A DNA stretch of 64,000 nucleotides from Suilimivivens sp963638365 (GCA_963638365.1 CAVHRK010000120.1:59681-123680), one strand, 5' to 3'; positions 25,696 through 34,774 are shown, counted from the first letter of the stretch. The notes: a model not told the origin generated them from the sequence alone. Numbers and translations: made by a program.

Positions 25696-26189
25696 GCAAA
25701 CCAATTACAACATTATGTTACATCGAGCAGGATGGGAAATATCTCATGCTGCATCGTACGAAGAAAAAGCAGGATATTAACGGTGGAAAATGGATCGGTG
25801 TCGGTGGACATTTAGAAGAAGGAGAATCACCGGAGGACTGTTTGGTGCGCGAAGTCCGGGAAGAAACCGGGCTGACGCTCACGTCCTATACGTTCCGGGG
25901 ACTTATCACGTTCATAAGTGACCAGCAGGAAACGGAATTGATGTGCCTGTTTACCGCAGATGGTTTTGAAGGGGAACCGGGAGCCTGTAACGAAGGAGAA
26001 CTTGCGTGGATTCCGAAATCTGAGGTGCCAGCCCTTCCGACCTGGGAAGGAGATGCCGTTTTTCTTGAAATACTGCTTCGTGATGATCCACGCTTTTTCA
26101 CGTTGCGGCTTGCCTACGAAGGTGATAAGCTGATAGATAAGAAGTTGCAGTTTTATACGGCAGGCACGGGTACGGAGGAAATAGTGTGA
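25692..26189 (+). CDS. MutT-type Nudix hydrolase (8-oxo-dGTP diphosphatase-like)
   Basis: A 165-residue protein starting with GTG at 25692 behind GGAGAG, overlapping the previous stop by four bases. The Nudix box is GHLEEGESPEDCLVREVREETGL, and the front part TTLCYIEQDGKYLMLHRTKKKQDINGGKWIGVGGH is typical of bacterial 8-oxo-dGTP/NTP hydrolases of Firmicutes. It probably removes oxidised or otherwise altered nucleotides. Its stop overlaps the methyltransferase start, also as GTGA, so three genes are translationally coupled. Confidence 0.88.
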   Translation: MSKPITTLCYIEQDGKYLMLHRTKKKQDINGGKWIGVGGHLEEGESPEDCLVREVREETGLTLTSYTFRGLITFISDQQETELMCLFTADGFEGEPGACNEGELAWIPKSEVPALPTWEGDAVFLEILLRDDPRFFTLRLAYEGDKLIDKKLQFYTAGTGTEEIV

Positions 26190-26998
26190 GCATCATGGAA
26201 ATCAAGGATCTGGAGATCCCTGAACTGGAAGTCTATATCGATAAGAAGGAAGTACAGCTTCTGCACTACTATGAGCCGGAGCCCGGTATTTTTATTGCAG
26301 AAAGCCCGAATGTGATTCTGCGGGCATTGGAAGCCGGATACGAACCGCTTTCCCTTCTTATGGAAAAGAAGCCGCTTGATGAAAAGGAGAGAGTAATTCT
26401 GGAGCGGTGTGGAGAAATCCCGGTTTACACGGCTTCTTTGGAGGTCCTTACAAGAATCACGGGGTATCAGCTTGCACGCGGAATGTTGTGTGCGATGCGG
26501 CGCAAAGTGCTTCCTTCCTTAAAAGAGATCTGTGAAGGAAAGCGTCGGATTGCAATTCTGGAGGATGTGGTGAATCCAACGAATGTAGGAGCCATTTTCC
26601 GGTCGGCAGCGGCACTTTCCATGGATGCGGTGCTTCTGACAAAGGGCAGCAGTGATCCGCTATACCGGAGGGCGGTACGTGTCAGCATGGGAACCGTTTT
26701 TCAGATTCCATGGACGATCATGGATGCCGGAGACTGGCCGGAACGGACCATGCAGGAGCTGCGGAGCATGGGATACCGCACAGCGGCGATGGCGCTTAAG
26801 GAGGACAGTGTATCTCTCCGGGATGAGCAGCTTAAGAAGGAAGAGAAGCTTGCGATTGTTCTTGGAACCGAGGGCGATGGCCTGGCTGGAAGAACGATTG
26901 CAGACTGCGATTATACAGTCATGATTCCGATGACGCACGGAGTGGACTCCTTGAATGTAGCGGCAGCGAGCGCCGTGGCATTCTGGGAGCTGGCTTAA
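26186..26998 (+). CDS. TrmH/SpoU-family RNA 2'-O-methyltransferase
   Basis: A 270-residue protein. The N-terminal 100 residues form the substrate-binding domain, followed by the SPOUT knot with the three motifs: NPTNVGAIFRSAAAL, IVLGTEGDGL and VMIPMTHGVDSLNVAAASAV. It transfers methyl from S-adenosylmethionine to a ribose 2'-OH in rRNA or tRNA; the exact site is not predictable. A GTG start at 26186 overlaps the Nudix stop. Last gene of the coupled three-gene unit. Confidence 0.92.
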   Translation: MSIMEIKDLEIPELEVYIDKKEVQLLHYYEPEPGIFIAESPNVILRALEAGYEPLSLLMEKKPLDEKERVILERCGEIPVYTASLEVLTRITGYQLARGMLCAMRRKVLPSLKEICEGKRRIAILEDVVNPTNVGAIFRSAAALSMDAVLLTKGSSDPLYRRAVRVSMGTVFQIPWTIMDAGDWPERTMQELRSMGYRTAAMALKEDSVSLRDEQLKKEEKLAIVLGTEGDGLAGRTIADCDYTVMIPMTHGVDSLNVAAASAVAFWELA

Positions 26999-27108
26999 GA
27001 GTAATTTTATATGGTTCTGAATGGTTATACAATTTAAGAAGAATTACAGAAGGACCAGTAAAAGCAAGAGATAGAAAGAAATAAGGGAAAGGAAAACAGG
27101 TAGAACAA

Positions 27109-28395
27109 ATGAAGAAAGCGTATATTCATGGCATCATTCTGGATGGAACCGAGCATATGGAGCCGGTGACCGGAAAAGCCATTCTTGTGGATGGTGAGAA
27201 AATTGCCGGAATTGTAAAGGAAGAGGAAGTTGGAAATGACTATCAGAAGGTGGATCTGAACGGACAGTACATCATGCCGGGACTCATTAACCTGCATGTG
27301 CATCTTGCCGGTAACGGTCAGCCAAGCACGAAACCCAGAGACAATGCGGGCATGGTAAAGAAGATCATGAGCAACGGATTAACCCGTGCCATTGCTTACA
27401 ATCTGGTGTGCAATTATGCGAAGCTGGAGCTTTTGGGTGGGGTGACAACGATCCGTACCGTTGGCGGGCTGGGTGATTTTGATACACGCTGCCGGGATGA
27501 TATTGCGAAGAATAAGAAGAAAGGCCCCAGAATCCTTGCATCGAATGAAGGAATTTCCGTGCCGAGCGGTCACATGGCAGGATCGGTAGCCATTGCAGCA
27601 GGTTCGAACGAGATGGCGGTTGCACAGGTGCACAAGGCGAAGGATCAGAAGGTGGACTGGATCAAGCTGATGATTACCGGCGGTGTCATGGATGCGAAGG
27701 AAAAGGGAACACCGGGAGAGTTGAAGATGTCCCCCTCCATGGTAAAAGCGGTCTGTGATGAGGCCCATAAGTTGGGCTATAAGGTAGCAGCGCACACAGA
27801 GTCTCCGGAAGGAGTACGTGTTGCACTGGAAAACGGTGTGGACTCCATCGAGCATGGCGCGAAGATGGACGAGGCAACGGCACAGTTATATCTGGAGAAA
27901 AAGGCATTTCTGTGTACCACGTTGTCACCCGCACTTCCGTATGCCCTGTTTGATCCGGCTGTATCCGGCGCTTCCGAAAAGGAACAATATAATGGAAACA
28001 TTGTGTTTGAGGGAATTATTGATTCAGCCAAAGAAGCCTTAAGGCATGGTATTCCGGTCGGACTTGGCAACGATGTGGGATGCCCGTATATCACCCAGTA
28101 TGATTTCTGGAGAGAACTTTTTTACTTCCATAAATACTGTGGTGTGACAAACCGGTTTGCACTGTATACGGCAACGCTGCAGAATGCGCGTCTGATGGGA
28201 ATTGATGACATCACGGGTTCCATTGAAGTGGGCAAATGTGCAGACCTCATTGTAACGAAAGGGAATCCGTTAGAGGACCTTAAGAGCCTTCGTACCCTGG
28301 AACGGGTTATTTACCGCGGTCATGAAATTGTGAATCCGAAGGTAAAGAGAAAACAGGTGGTGGATCAGGAACTGGATCCGTTTTTAAAAGAGTAA
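27109..28395 (+). CDS. Metal-dependent amidohydrolase (imidazolonepropionase/prolidase-like)
   Basis: A 428-residue amidohydrolase-superfamily protein. Metal ligands are visible as LHVHLAG near residue 66, the lysine in DWIKLMITGG, the histidines in VAAHTES and SIEHGA, and the aspartate of GLGNDVG. No signal peptide is present. Relatives include imidazolonepropionase, Xaa-Pro dipeptidase-like and organophosphate hydrolases; the substrate here is unknown. The start follows a purine-rich region (AAGGGAAAGG) upstream of 27109. It is followed after 21 bases by the DUF1622 gene. Confidence 0.85.
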   Translation: MKKAYIHGIILDGTEHMEPVTGKAILVDGEKIAGIVKEEEVGNDYQKVDLNGQYIMPGLINLHVHLAGNGQPSTKPRDNAGMVKKIMSNGLTRAIAYNLVCNYAKLELLGGVTTIRTVGGLGDFDTRCRDDIAKNKKKGPRILASNEGISVPSGHMAGSVAIAAGSNEMAVAQVHKAKDQKVDWIKLMITGGVMDAKEKGTPGELKMSPSMVKAVCDEAHKLGYKVAAHTESPEGVRVALENGVDSIEHGAKMDEATAQLYLEKKAFLCTTLSPALPYALFDPAVSGASEKEQYNGNIVFEGIIDSAKEALRHGIPVGLGNDVGCPYITQYDFWRELFYFHKYCGVTNRFALYTATLQNARLMGIDDITGSIEVGKCADLIVTKGNPLEDLKSLRTLERVIYRGHEIVNPKVKRKQVVDQELDPFLKE

Positions 28396-28416
28396 TCATA
28401 CAGAGGGAGAGATGGA

Positions 28417-28755
28417 ATGGCAGTCTATGAATGGTTTGAAAATCTGATGCAGCACATTGTGGAGGTTGCAATCCTGTTCTTTGAATTTGTCGGAGTGATT
28501 GTCATTATCATTTCGGGCTTGAAGGGATTTTATTATTATATCCGCCGCAGGCCCGATATGAAACTGACACTTGCACAGGGACTTGCTGTGGGACTGGAAT
28601 TCAAGCTTTGCAGCGAGATCCTGAAAACCGTTATCGTAAGGGACTTCAAGGAAATCGCGACAGTTGCCGGAATCATTGCACTCCGTGCGGCTTTGACGTT
28701 CCTGATTCACTGGGAAATCAAGCAGGAGAATCACAATCATAACCAGTCAGAATAA
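28417..28755 (+). CDS. DUF1622 family membrane protein
   Basis: A 112-residue protein with two or three membrane segments (residues 12-35 and a second near 70-95). LAVGLEFKLCSEILKTVIVRDFKEI is the conserved core of DUF1622. Function unknown. It begins behind AGAGGGAGAG and is probably co-transcribed with the amidohydrolase. Its end is 11 bases from the end of the convergent DegV gene. Confidence 0.8.
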   Translation: MAVYEWFENLMQHIVEVAILFFEFVGVIVIIISGLKGFYYYIRRRPDMKLTLAQGLAVGLEFKLCSEILKTVIVRDFKEIATVAGIIALRAALTFLIHWEIKQENHNHNQSE

Positions 28756-28766
28756 TATCCGGTACA

Positions 28767-29606
28767 TTATTTCCGGAAAAAAGCAGCAGCAATCACGCCG
28801 GGACCGGTATGGGTGCCAACGACACTGCCAACCGTGGTGTAGTTCAGAGTATCCGTACCGTTTTCCCAAAGGGCGCTGCTGTCTTCGATGTACTTTTTCA
28901 GAAGCACATTGGTTAAGCCGGTGTAGCCTAAAAGGATTGGCATGGTGAAGTCAATGCCGCCAGCTTTCTGGATTTCCTGGATCAGCAGGTTGTTTCCCTG
29001 TTTGGAACCCCTTGCCTTTCCTAAAATATGAATTTCCCCATCTTCAATATTGACCACAGGCTTGATATTTAAGAGTCCTCCGGCAAAAGCAGCGGTTGAG
29101 GAGATTCTTCCGCCCTTTTTCAGATACTCCAAGGTGTCAAGCATGGCAATCAGGCAGACATCTTTTTTCTTTTCATCCAAAATGGATGCGATTTCTTCGG
29201 CAGATTTTCCCATATCAACCAAACGGAGCGCATATTCGGCAAGGATTCCGCTTCCGATTGCGGCAGAGCTTCCGTCAACGACATGGACGTTCGGATATTC
29301 GGCAGCAGCAATTAGGGCACTCTGACAGGTCCCGGATAATTTGGAAGAGATCGTGAGAACGACCGCACTGTCATCCGGGCCTAAAACCTCATCGAATACT
29401 TTCATAAAAGCAGAGGGAGAAGCCTGACTGGTCGTGGGAAGAACGTCGCTTTCTACCAGCTTTTCATAAAACTGGTGATGGCTAAGGGTTACGCCATCCA
29501 CATATTCTTCTTCTCCGAAGCAGATGGTTAAGGGGACAATGGCAACCCGGTCTTTTATGGCTTCGTTCAGGTCTGCTGTGGAATCGACAATAATTTTAAC
29601 ACTCAT
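28767..29606 (-). CDS. DegV family fatty-acid-binding protein
   Basis: A 279-residue DegV protein, beginning MSVKIIVDSTADLNEAI. The DegV fold binds a fatty acid; in some Firmicutes the FakB members present it to the kinase FakA. The motifs TSQASPSAF and DTLEYLKKGGRIS are typical. The start at 29606 is taken because GAAAGGA lies upstream; the frame continues upstream for 16 codons without a ribosome site. It is 48 bases downstream of the aldehyde dehydrogenase stop and may share its transcript. Confidence 0.9.
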   Translation of the reverse strand: MSVKIIVDSTADLNEAIKDRVAIVPLTICFGEEEYVDGVTLSHHQFYEKLVESDVLPTTSQASPSAFMKVFDEVLGPDDSAVVLTISSKLSGTCQSALIAAAEYPNVHVVDGSSAAIGSGILAEYALRLVDMGKSAEEIASILDEKKKDVCLIAMLDTLEYLKKGGRISSTAAFAGGLLNIKPVVNIEDGEIHILGKARGSKQGNNLLIQEIQKAGGIDFTMPILLGYTGLTNVLLKKYIEDSSALWENGTDTLNYTTVGSVVGTHTGPGVIAAAFFRK

Positions 29607-29654
29607 GTTGAAATCCTTTCGTAAGTGGTTATAGTTGTATGAAACAGTTACCAT

Positions 29655-31037
29655 TTATCTCAGGAAGAAATGCAGCAGTTTTTCATACAGGTGGTTGGTA
29701 TAAGGCTGGTAACGCATCGGCAGATCCAGCCAGGTTTTCTTATCAACAATACTCTTATGGTGGGAAAAGGCATCGAAGCCGGTCTGTCCATGATAGCTTC
29801 CCATGCCGCTTTCGCCGACACCGCCAAAGCCCATCCTCGTTGTGGCAAGGTGAATGATCGTGTCATTCATGCAGCCGCCTCCATAGGATAATTCTTCGTT
29901 GACCCGTTTCTGGTGTGCTTTATCGTTACTGAATAAGTAAAGAGCAAGCGGTTTGGGACGGTTCTTCAAGGTCTGAATTAGTTCGTCAAAGTCATCAAAG
30001 GTCATAACGGGAAGGATAGGACCGAAAATTTCCTCCTGCATGACAGGATCTTCCCAAGTGACCTGATCCATAATGGTCGGGGCGATCTGCAGGGTTTCTT
30101 CGTTTACCTCACCGCCAGCAACAACCCTGGCAGGATCCATGAGACCGCAGATCCGTTTAAAATGTTTTTCATTGATGATCTTTCCGTAATCTTTATTTTC
30201 AAGCGGAACGGTTCCGAACTGTGTGGTAATCTGCGCTTTGAGTTCTGCAATCAGCTTTTCTTTGATACTGCGCTCACAGAGCAGAAAATCCGGAGCCACG
30301 CAGGTCTGTCCACAGTTCAGATATTTACCGAAAACAATCCGGCGTGCAGCCAGTTTCAGATTCGCGGTATGATCGACGATGCAGGGGCTTTTCCCGCCAA
30401 GCTCTAGAACAACCGGAGTGAGGTAATCGGCTGCGTGACGCAACACTTCTTTGCCCACCGACTGGGAGCCGGTAAAGAAGATAAAGTCGAACTTTTTTGT
30501 TAACAGATCCGCATTTTCCTTACGTCCTCCTTCAATGACCGCAACGTATTCCAGAGGAAAGCATTCGGTAAGCATGCGCTTCAAAACCGCGGAGGTTGCC
30601 GGTGAGTAGGCGCTTGGCTTTAAAATCACTGTGTTCCCGGCTGCAATCGCATCGGCCAGCGGATCGATGGAGAGCAGGAACGGATAATTCCAGGGACTCA
30701 TAATGAGGGTGTTCCCGTGAGGCACCGGCTGGATGTAGCTATGGGAGGCAAACTGTGCCAGCGGAGTGGCAGCTGTTCTTTTGCGGGAAAACTGCTTCGT
30801 ATGGCGGATCATATAGCTGATCTCAGACTGTGCAAGTCCGACCTCACACATAAAACCCTCAAAGCCGCTTTTGCCAAGATCTGTGAAAAGTGCCTTTTGA
30901 ATGTCCGTTTCGTAGGTTTTTATGGCAGCATAAAGTTTTTTTAACTGGCGGATCCGGAATTCAACCGGAATGGTTGTACCACTCTGGTAAAAACGGCGCT
31001 GTTTTTCTATGAGTTTATCAATCTGTTTACTTTCCAT
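29655..31037 (-). CDS. NAD(P)-dependent aldehyde dehydrogenase
   Basis: A 460-residue class-3-like aldehyde dehydrogenase. The general base is E212 in VVLELGGKSP and the catalytic cysteine is C246 in NCGQTCVAPD; FTGSQSVGKEV forms part of the cofactor site. The C-terminus is hydrophobic and basic (YEKLLHFFLR), as in membrane-associated class-3 enzymes. It oxidises medium- or long-chain aldehydes to acids. It begins behind AAGGAGCG and lies 24 bases downstream of the MarR gene, so the MarR protein probably controls both. Confidence 0.9.
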   Translation of the reverse strand: MESKQIDKLIEKQRRFYQSGTTIPVEFRIRQLKKLYAAIKTYETDIQKALFTDLGKSGFEGFMCEVGLAQSEISYMIRHTKQFSRKRTAATPLAQFASHSYIQPVPHGNTLIMSPWNYPFLLSIDPLADAIAAGNTVILKPSAYSPATSAVLKRMLTECFPLEYVAVIEGGRKENADLLTKKFDFIFFTGSQSVGKEVLRHAADYLTPVVLELGGKSPCIVDHTANLKLAARRIVFGKYLNCGQTCVAPDFLLCERSIKEKLIAELKAQITTQFGTVPLENKDYGKIINEKHFKRICGLMDPARVVAGGEVNEETLQIAPTIMDQVTWEDPVMQEEIFGPILPVMTFDDFDELIQTLKNRPKPLALYLFSNDKAHQKRVNEELSYGGGCMNDTIIHLATTRMGFGGVGESGMGSYHGQTGFDAFSHHKSIVDKKTWLDLPMRYQPYTNHLYEKLLHFFLR

Positions 31038-31061
31038 GGTTTCGCTCCTTTTATGTAATTA

Positions 31062-31508
31062 TTATAAGCCGTTTTGCGCAATTCTTTGCAGATTCGTGGT
31101 GATAGTGTCGAGCGCTTCATAAAAAATGGCCCGTTTTTCATCCGTCAGACCTTCGCCTGCCTGTTTTACAGCGAGTTCAGCCCGCCCGGAGATCTGGGCA
31201 GCAAGGATTTTTCCCTGCTCGGTCAGCTTTAGCGTGCCGCCATACAGCTTGGCATGACGCCCCTCCTTAATAATCAGTCCCTTTGATTCCATAATGGACA
31301 TCATCCGGGAAACATCGGCCTTGTCCTTGCCGCAGCTTTCCGCAAGCTGGGGGGCGGTGATGCCGTCCGGATAGCGGTACATGGTCGTGAGGTAAACGGC
31401 ATGAGTGCTTTTTAGTTCATAGGGTTTCAGTTCTTCCGCTGCAATCTTGTGCCAGTATCGTGAGATCTCGGAGATTGCCAGCGAGAACTTTTCAAAACGG
31501 TCAACCAT
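31062..31508 (-). CDS. MarR-family transcriptional regulator (of the aldehyde dehydrogenase operon)
   Basis: A 148-residue winged-helix protein. The recognition region is ITAPQLAESCGKDKADVSRMMSIMESKGLI, followed by the wing EGRHAKLYGGTLKLTEQG. The start at 31508 follows CAGGAG with good spacing; the frame continues 13 codons upstream without a ribosome site. It is the first gene of a minus-strand unit with the aldehyde dehydrogenase and DegV. Two inverted repeats sharing GTTGA-N4-TCAAC lie upstream, so autorepression is likely. Ligands may be aldehydes or phenolic compounds, by analogy. Confidence 0.88.
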   Translation of the reverse strand: MVDRFEKFSLAISEISRYWHKIAAEELKPYELKSTHAVYLTTMYRYPDGITAPQLAESCGKDKADVSRMMSIMESKGLIIKEGRHAKLYGGTLKLTEQGKILAAQISGRAELAVKQAGEGLTDEKRAIFYEALDTITTNLQRIAQNGL

Positions 31509-31531
31509 AAAATGCTCCTGTCGCCTGAGAA

Positions 31532-31596
31532 GTTGAGTGCTCAACATCTCGAAATTTCTTATATCATAATAAAAAGATGTTGAATTGTCAACATCT
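31532..31596. promoter_or_regulatory. Two MarR-type operators
   Basis: GTTGA-N4-TCAAC occurs at 31532-31545 and at 31579-31592, centres 47 bases apart. The second is part of a longer repeat with 9-base arms AGATGTTGA and TCAACATCT at 31575-31596. They lie 24-88 bases upstream of the MarR start, where a promoter for the minus strand is expected. Binding by that MarR protein is inferred. Confidence 0.6.
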
Positions 31597-31666
31597 GCTT
31601 GGGCAAGGCTGAACTATTACTTTGAAGTTCTGGTTTGAAGCTGTTTAACGAACTGCTTAATCAAAC

Positions 31667-31725
31667 TTGACATTAATCCGATTTCGGATTAGAATAGCTG
31701 CTATGCGAATCTGATTTCGGATTCG
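31667..31725 (+). promoter_or_regulatory. Promoter with embedded palindromic operators for the second MarR/MATE operon
   Basis: TTGACA at 31667-31672 and TAGAAT at 31690-31695 are spaced 17 bases apart. TAATCCG-attt-CGGATTA at 31674-31691 fills the spacer and reaches the -10 box. A second copy with arms CGAATC and GATTCG is at 31706-31725, centres 33 bases apart, which is three helical turns. A dimeric repressor bound here would block RNA polymerase. The most likely binder is the MarR protein encoded next. Confidence 0.65.
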
Positions 31726-31918
31726 TCGGGAATAAAGTTGGAGAGCTTAAAGGTTTCATTATTATTAATTATAGAAGAAATACAGCAGAAATATAGCAGA
31801 GGGATAGAAGAAGTCCGGAATTTGAGAAATTTGAAAATATAGAAGCGAAAAATATGGATATAAATATAGAGCGTCCATTATGGAAAACAGAAAGAAAAAA
31901 GAGGAAGGAAATGAATCG

Positions 31919-32353
31919 ATGATGATATTGCGGAAGGAAATGAAAGAATTAAATAAGCAGTATCGTGAAACCGACCGGATTTATCATGAGATCAGCACGA
32001 AAGCCGGACTGTCGGACAGTGCGTTTATGATTTTGTATGCAATTACCGAGTTGGGTGATGGCTGCCAGCAGAAGGATATTGCGGACATTTATCTTTTCAG
32101 CAGACAGACCATCAACTCTTCCATACTGGGCCTGCAGCGGAAAGGCATTTTGCAGTTGAATAAGGGCAGCGGAAGAGATCTGCATATCTCATTAACCGAA
32201 AAGGGCCAACAGTTCGTGGAGGAGAAGATTTATCCGGTCATGGAACTTGAGAACAGTGTCTTTGATGAATTGACGGAGCAGGAGAGTGAAGTATACCTGC
32301 ATCTGATGCAGAAAACGACGCGGCTGCTCCGTGATAAGGTGAAGGAACTATAA
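31919..32353 (+). CDS. MarR-family regulator preceding a MATE exporter
   Basis: A 144-residue winged-helix protein. It has CQQKDIADIYLFSRQTINSSILGLQRKGIL as helix-turn-helix and GSGRDLHISLTEKG as wing. The start at 31919 is favoured by AGGAAGGAA about 10 bases upstream; an in-frame ATG at 31880 has no ribosome site. It lies 91 bases before the MATE gene in the same direction, a common layout in which the regulator represses itself and the pump until a drug-like ligand binds. Confidence 0.85.
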   Translation: MMILRKEMKELNKQYRETDRIYHEISTKAGLSDSAFMILYAITELGDGCQQKDIADIYLFSRQTINSSILGLQRKGILQLNKGSGRDLHISLTEKGQQFVEEKIYPVMELENSVFDELTEQESEVYLHLMQKTTRLLRDKVKEL

Positions 32354-32444
32354 GAATGATAGAAACAATTTTATAACTCATATTTTAAGAAAGATATATA
32401 GAGCACATAAAAAACAGAGGTTAAAGAGGGTAAAAGAAAACATT

Positions 32445-33776
32445 ATGAAAATACAATTATCAGATCATTTTACGTATAAAAGATTATTGCAGTTCGTACT
32501 GCCGTCTATTTTGATGATCATCTGCACATCGGTTTACAGTATTGTGGATGGATTTTTCGTGTCGAACTTTGTTGGAAAAACACCGTTTGCAGCCGTAAAC
32601 TTAACGTTCCCGGTGTTGATGGCAGTATCATCCATCGGATTTATGGCAGGGACAGGTGGAAGCGCAGTTGTATCAAAGACACTGGGCGAGGGCAGGAAGG
32701 AACTCGCTAACGAATACTTTTCCATGATTATTGCAGCTCTTTTTATCGGTGCTGTAGTACTTTCCGCAATCGGGTTTGCATTCGCCAGACCAATTTCCAT
32801 TGCATTAGGTGCAAATGAGGAAGCACTCCTTCGGGACTGTATCGTTTATATCCGGATCGGATTTCTTTCCATGCCGGTATTTATTTTGCAGTTTGCGTTC
32901 CAAAGCTTTTTCGTAGCGGCACAGAAGCCGGGCTTAAGCCTGAAAGCCAATGTGGCAGCCGGATTTGTGAACGGAATTCTGGATTATGTGCTGATCGTCG
33001 TTTTTCACTGGGGACTGGCAGGAGCAGCCATTGCAACATCTGCAGGACAGGTTGTCGGTGGGCTTGTACCGGTTATTTATTTCATGAGAAAGAACGACAG
33101 TCTTTTGCAGCTTAAGAAATTTCATTTTGATTTCGGAATTATTGGAAAGGTCTGCACCAATGGATCTTCGGAGATGGTAACGAACCTTTCCTCCTCCATC
33201 GTGAATATTTTATATAACTTTCAGTTGATGAAGCTTGCGGGCGAGGACGGAATTGCCGCTTATGGCGTAATTATGTATATCAACATTATTTTCATGTCCA
33301 TTTTCCTGGGATATTCCATCGGAAGTGCGCCTATTGTCAGTTATCATTATGGAGCAGGAAACCACTCGGAGTTAAAGAATCTGTTCCATAAGAGCCTGAC
33401 CTTTCTTATGATATCGGGAGTGCTTCTGCTGGTGGCATCCGAAGCACTGGCAAGACCGCTGTCGGCAATCTTTGTAAATTACGATGCGGCACTGCTTGAC
33501 CTGACGGTCCGTGGCTTCAGGATCTACAGTCTGGCATTCCTCATTATGGGCATTAATGTGTGGGGTTCCTCTTTCTTTACGGCATTAAACGATGGGTTGG
33601 TATCGGCGGTTATCTCTTTCTTAAGAACGCTGGTGTTCCAGATTATTGTGATTATGGTTTTGCCCGCATTGCTTGGCGTGGACGGTATCTGGTTCTCCAT
33701 TGTAGCCGCAGAAGTGATGGCGCTGTTTGTAACGATTGGATTCCTTTTCACGAACCGCAGGAAGTATCATTATTAA
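32445..33776 (+). CDS. MATE-family exporter
   Basis: A 443-residue protein with about twelve membrane segments. Starts KIQLSDHFTYKRLLQFVLPSILMIICTSVYSIVDGFFVSNFVG, the usual beginning of the MepA/NorM-like branch. It exports cationic drugs or metabolites using an ion gradient. Regulated presumably by the MarR gene before it. Unrelated in close sequence to the other MATE gene at 9427, so they are probably distinct branches rather than a recent duplicate. Confidence 0.9.
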   Translation: MKIQLSDHFTYKRLLQFVLPSILMIICTSVYSIVDGFFVSNFVGKTPFAAVNLTFPVLMAVSSIGFMAGTGGSAVVSKTLGEGRKELANEYFSMIIAALFIGAVVLSAIGFAFARPISIALGANEEALLRDCIVYIRIGFLSMPVFILQFAFQSFFVAAQKPGLSLKANVAAGFVNGILDYVLIVVFHWGLAGAAIATSAGQVVGGLVPVIYFMRKNDSLLQLKKFHFDFGIIGKVCTNGSSEMVTNLSSSIVNILYNFQLMKLAGEDGIAAYGVIMYINIIFMSIFLGYSIGSAPIVSYHYGAGNHSELKNLFHKSLTFLMISGVLLLVASEALARPLSAIFVNYDAALLDLTVRGFRIYSLAFLIMGINVWGSSFFTALNDGLVSAVISFLRTLVFQIIVIMVLPALLGVDGIWFSIVAAEVMALFVTIGFLFTNRRKYHY

Positions 33777-33887
33777 GTTGGATGATGTGTGGAATTGATA
33801 AAAATGAATAAATATATATTGTAAATATCGTAAATCTAATATATAATAAGTATGTGATTTCATATCATGTACAATACCATTTGAGTT

Positions 33888-33942
33888 CCGGCATCCGGGT
33901 ATATTAGGGGAATCCCCCTGAAAATAACAAGGGGATGTCCGG
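33888..33942 (+). other. Nested hairpin element in the leader of the Rpn-type gene
   Basis: CCGGCATCC at 33888-33896 pairs with GGATGTCCGG at 33933-33942 with one bulged base. Inside it, AGGGG at 33906-33910 can pair with the C-run at 33913-33917, or the C-run with GGGG at 33931-33934. The alternatives exclude each other. It lies about 60 bases before the start codon. It may be a regulatory leader or the remains of a small mobile palindrome. Confidence 0.5.
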
Positions 33943-34000
33943 TCCTGGCTTTCTCTTGATGATATAGATATTAATTTTAGGAGGAAGTGAGGTATAACAA

Positions 34001-34774
34001 ATGGAGTTACAGGAAAAAGTAGGAAGAGTACAGGAACTTCGATTGTTGGATGATGTATTCTTTGAAGTGTTTGCAGAAGACATTCCTGCCTGTCAGGAGA
34101 TTCTGAGAACGATTCTGGAAGATGATCAGTTGATCGTAGAAGATGTTATTGTCCAAAAAAGTGAGAGAAACCTGTATGGCCGGTCTGCCCGTTTGGATGC
34201 ACTTTGCAGTCTTGGTAATGGAAGCAAGTGCAATATTGAGGTGCAGCGGTCAGACAATGGAAATCATTTGAAAAGAGCGAGATTTAACGCATCGGTGATT
34301 ACAACGAGGTCATCAGATCCGGGACAAAGTTTTGATGATGTATTAGAGTTATATATTATTTACATTTCGGAATTCGATTTCCTTGGAGGGGGTCTTACAA
34401 CTTATCATGTTGATAAAGTTATCCGTGAAAATGGAATGATTGTAGATGACGGTCTGCATGAAATCTTTGTCAATACAGTGATTAAGGATGGAAGCAGGAT
34501 ATCAGATCTGATGACCTGTTTTTCATCTAAGGAAGTGCATTCAACAGAATTTCCGGCAGTAACAAGGAGATTTAATGAATTAAAAAATGAAGGAGGTGCA
34601 TCTGCTGTGAGCGATGTTATGGACAAATATCTGGACGAAGCAAGAAAAGAAGAGCGGTTAAAAGCAATTCAGAAGATGATTCAAAAAGGATTGGATAAAA
34701 AGTTTATTAGTTCTTTGGATTATACGGAAGAAGAAATCAGTGAAGCAGAAGCATCCCTGATGGCAACAGTGTAA
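34001..34774 (+). CDS. Rpn/PD-(D/E)XK nuclease-family putative transposase
   Basis: A 257-residue member of the Rpn-type nuclease family. The catalytic pattern RLDALCSLGNGSKCNIEVQRSDN (about residues 67-89) supplies the D and the E-x-Q of PD-(D/E)XK nucleases. The C-terminus has a short helical tail with EEISEAEASL. Such proteins promote recombination or act as defence or selfish nucleases; many copies are found in Lachnospiraceae genomes. It starts behind TAGGAGGAAGTGAGG. It stands alone with a structured leader before it and a terminator after it. Confidence 0.85.
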   Translation: MELQEKVGRVQELRLLDDVFFEVFAEDIPACQEILRTILEDDQLIVEDVIVQKSERNLYGRSARLDALCSLGNGSKCNIEVQRSDNGNHLKRARFNASVITTRSSDPGQSFDDVLELYIIYISEFDFLGGGLTTYHVDKVIRENGMIVDDGLHEIFVNTVIKDGSRISDLMTCFSSKEVHSTEFPAVTRRFNELKNEGGASAVSDVMDKYLDEARKEERLKAIQKMIQKGLDKKFISSLDYTEEEISEAEASLMATV

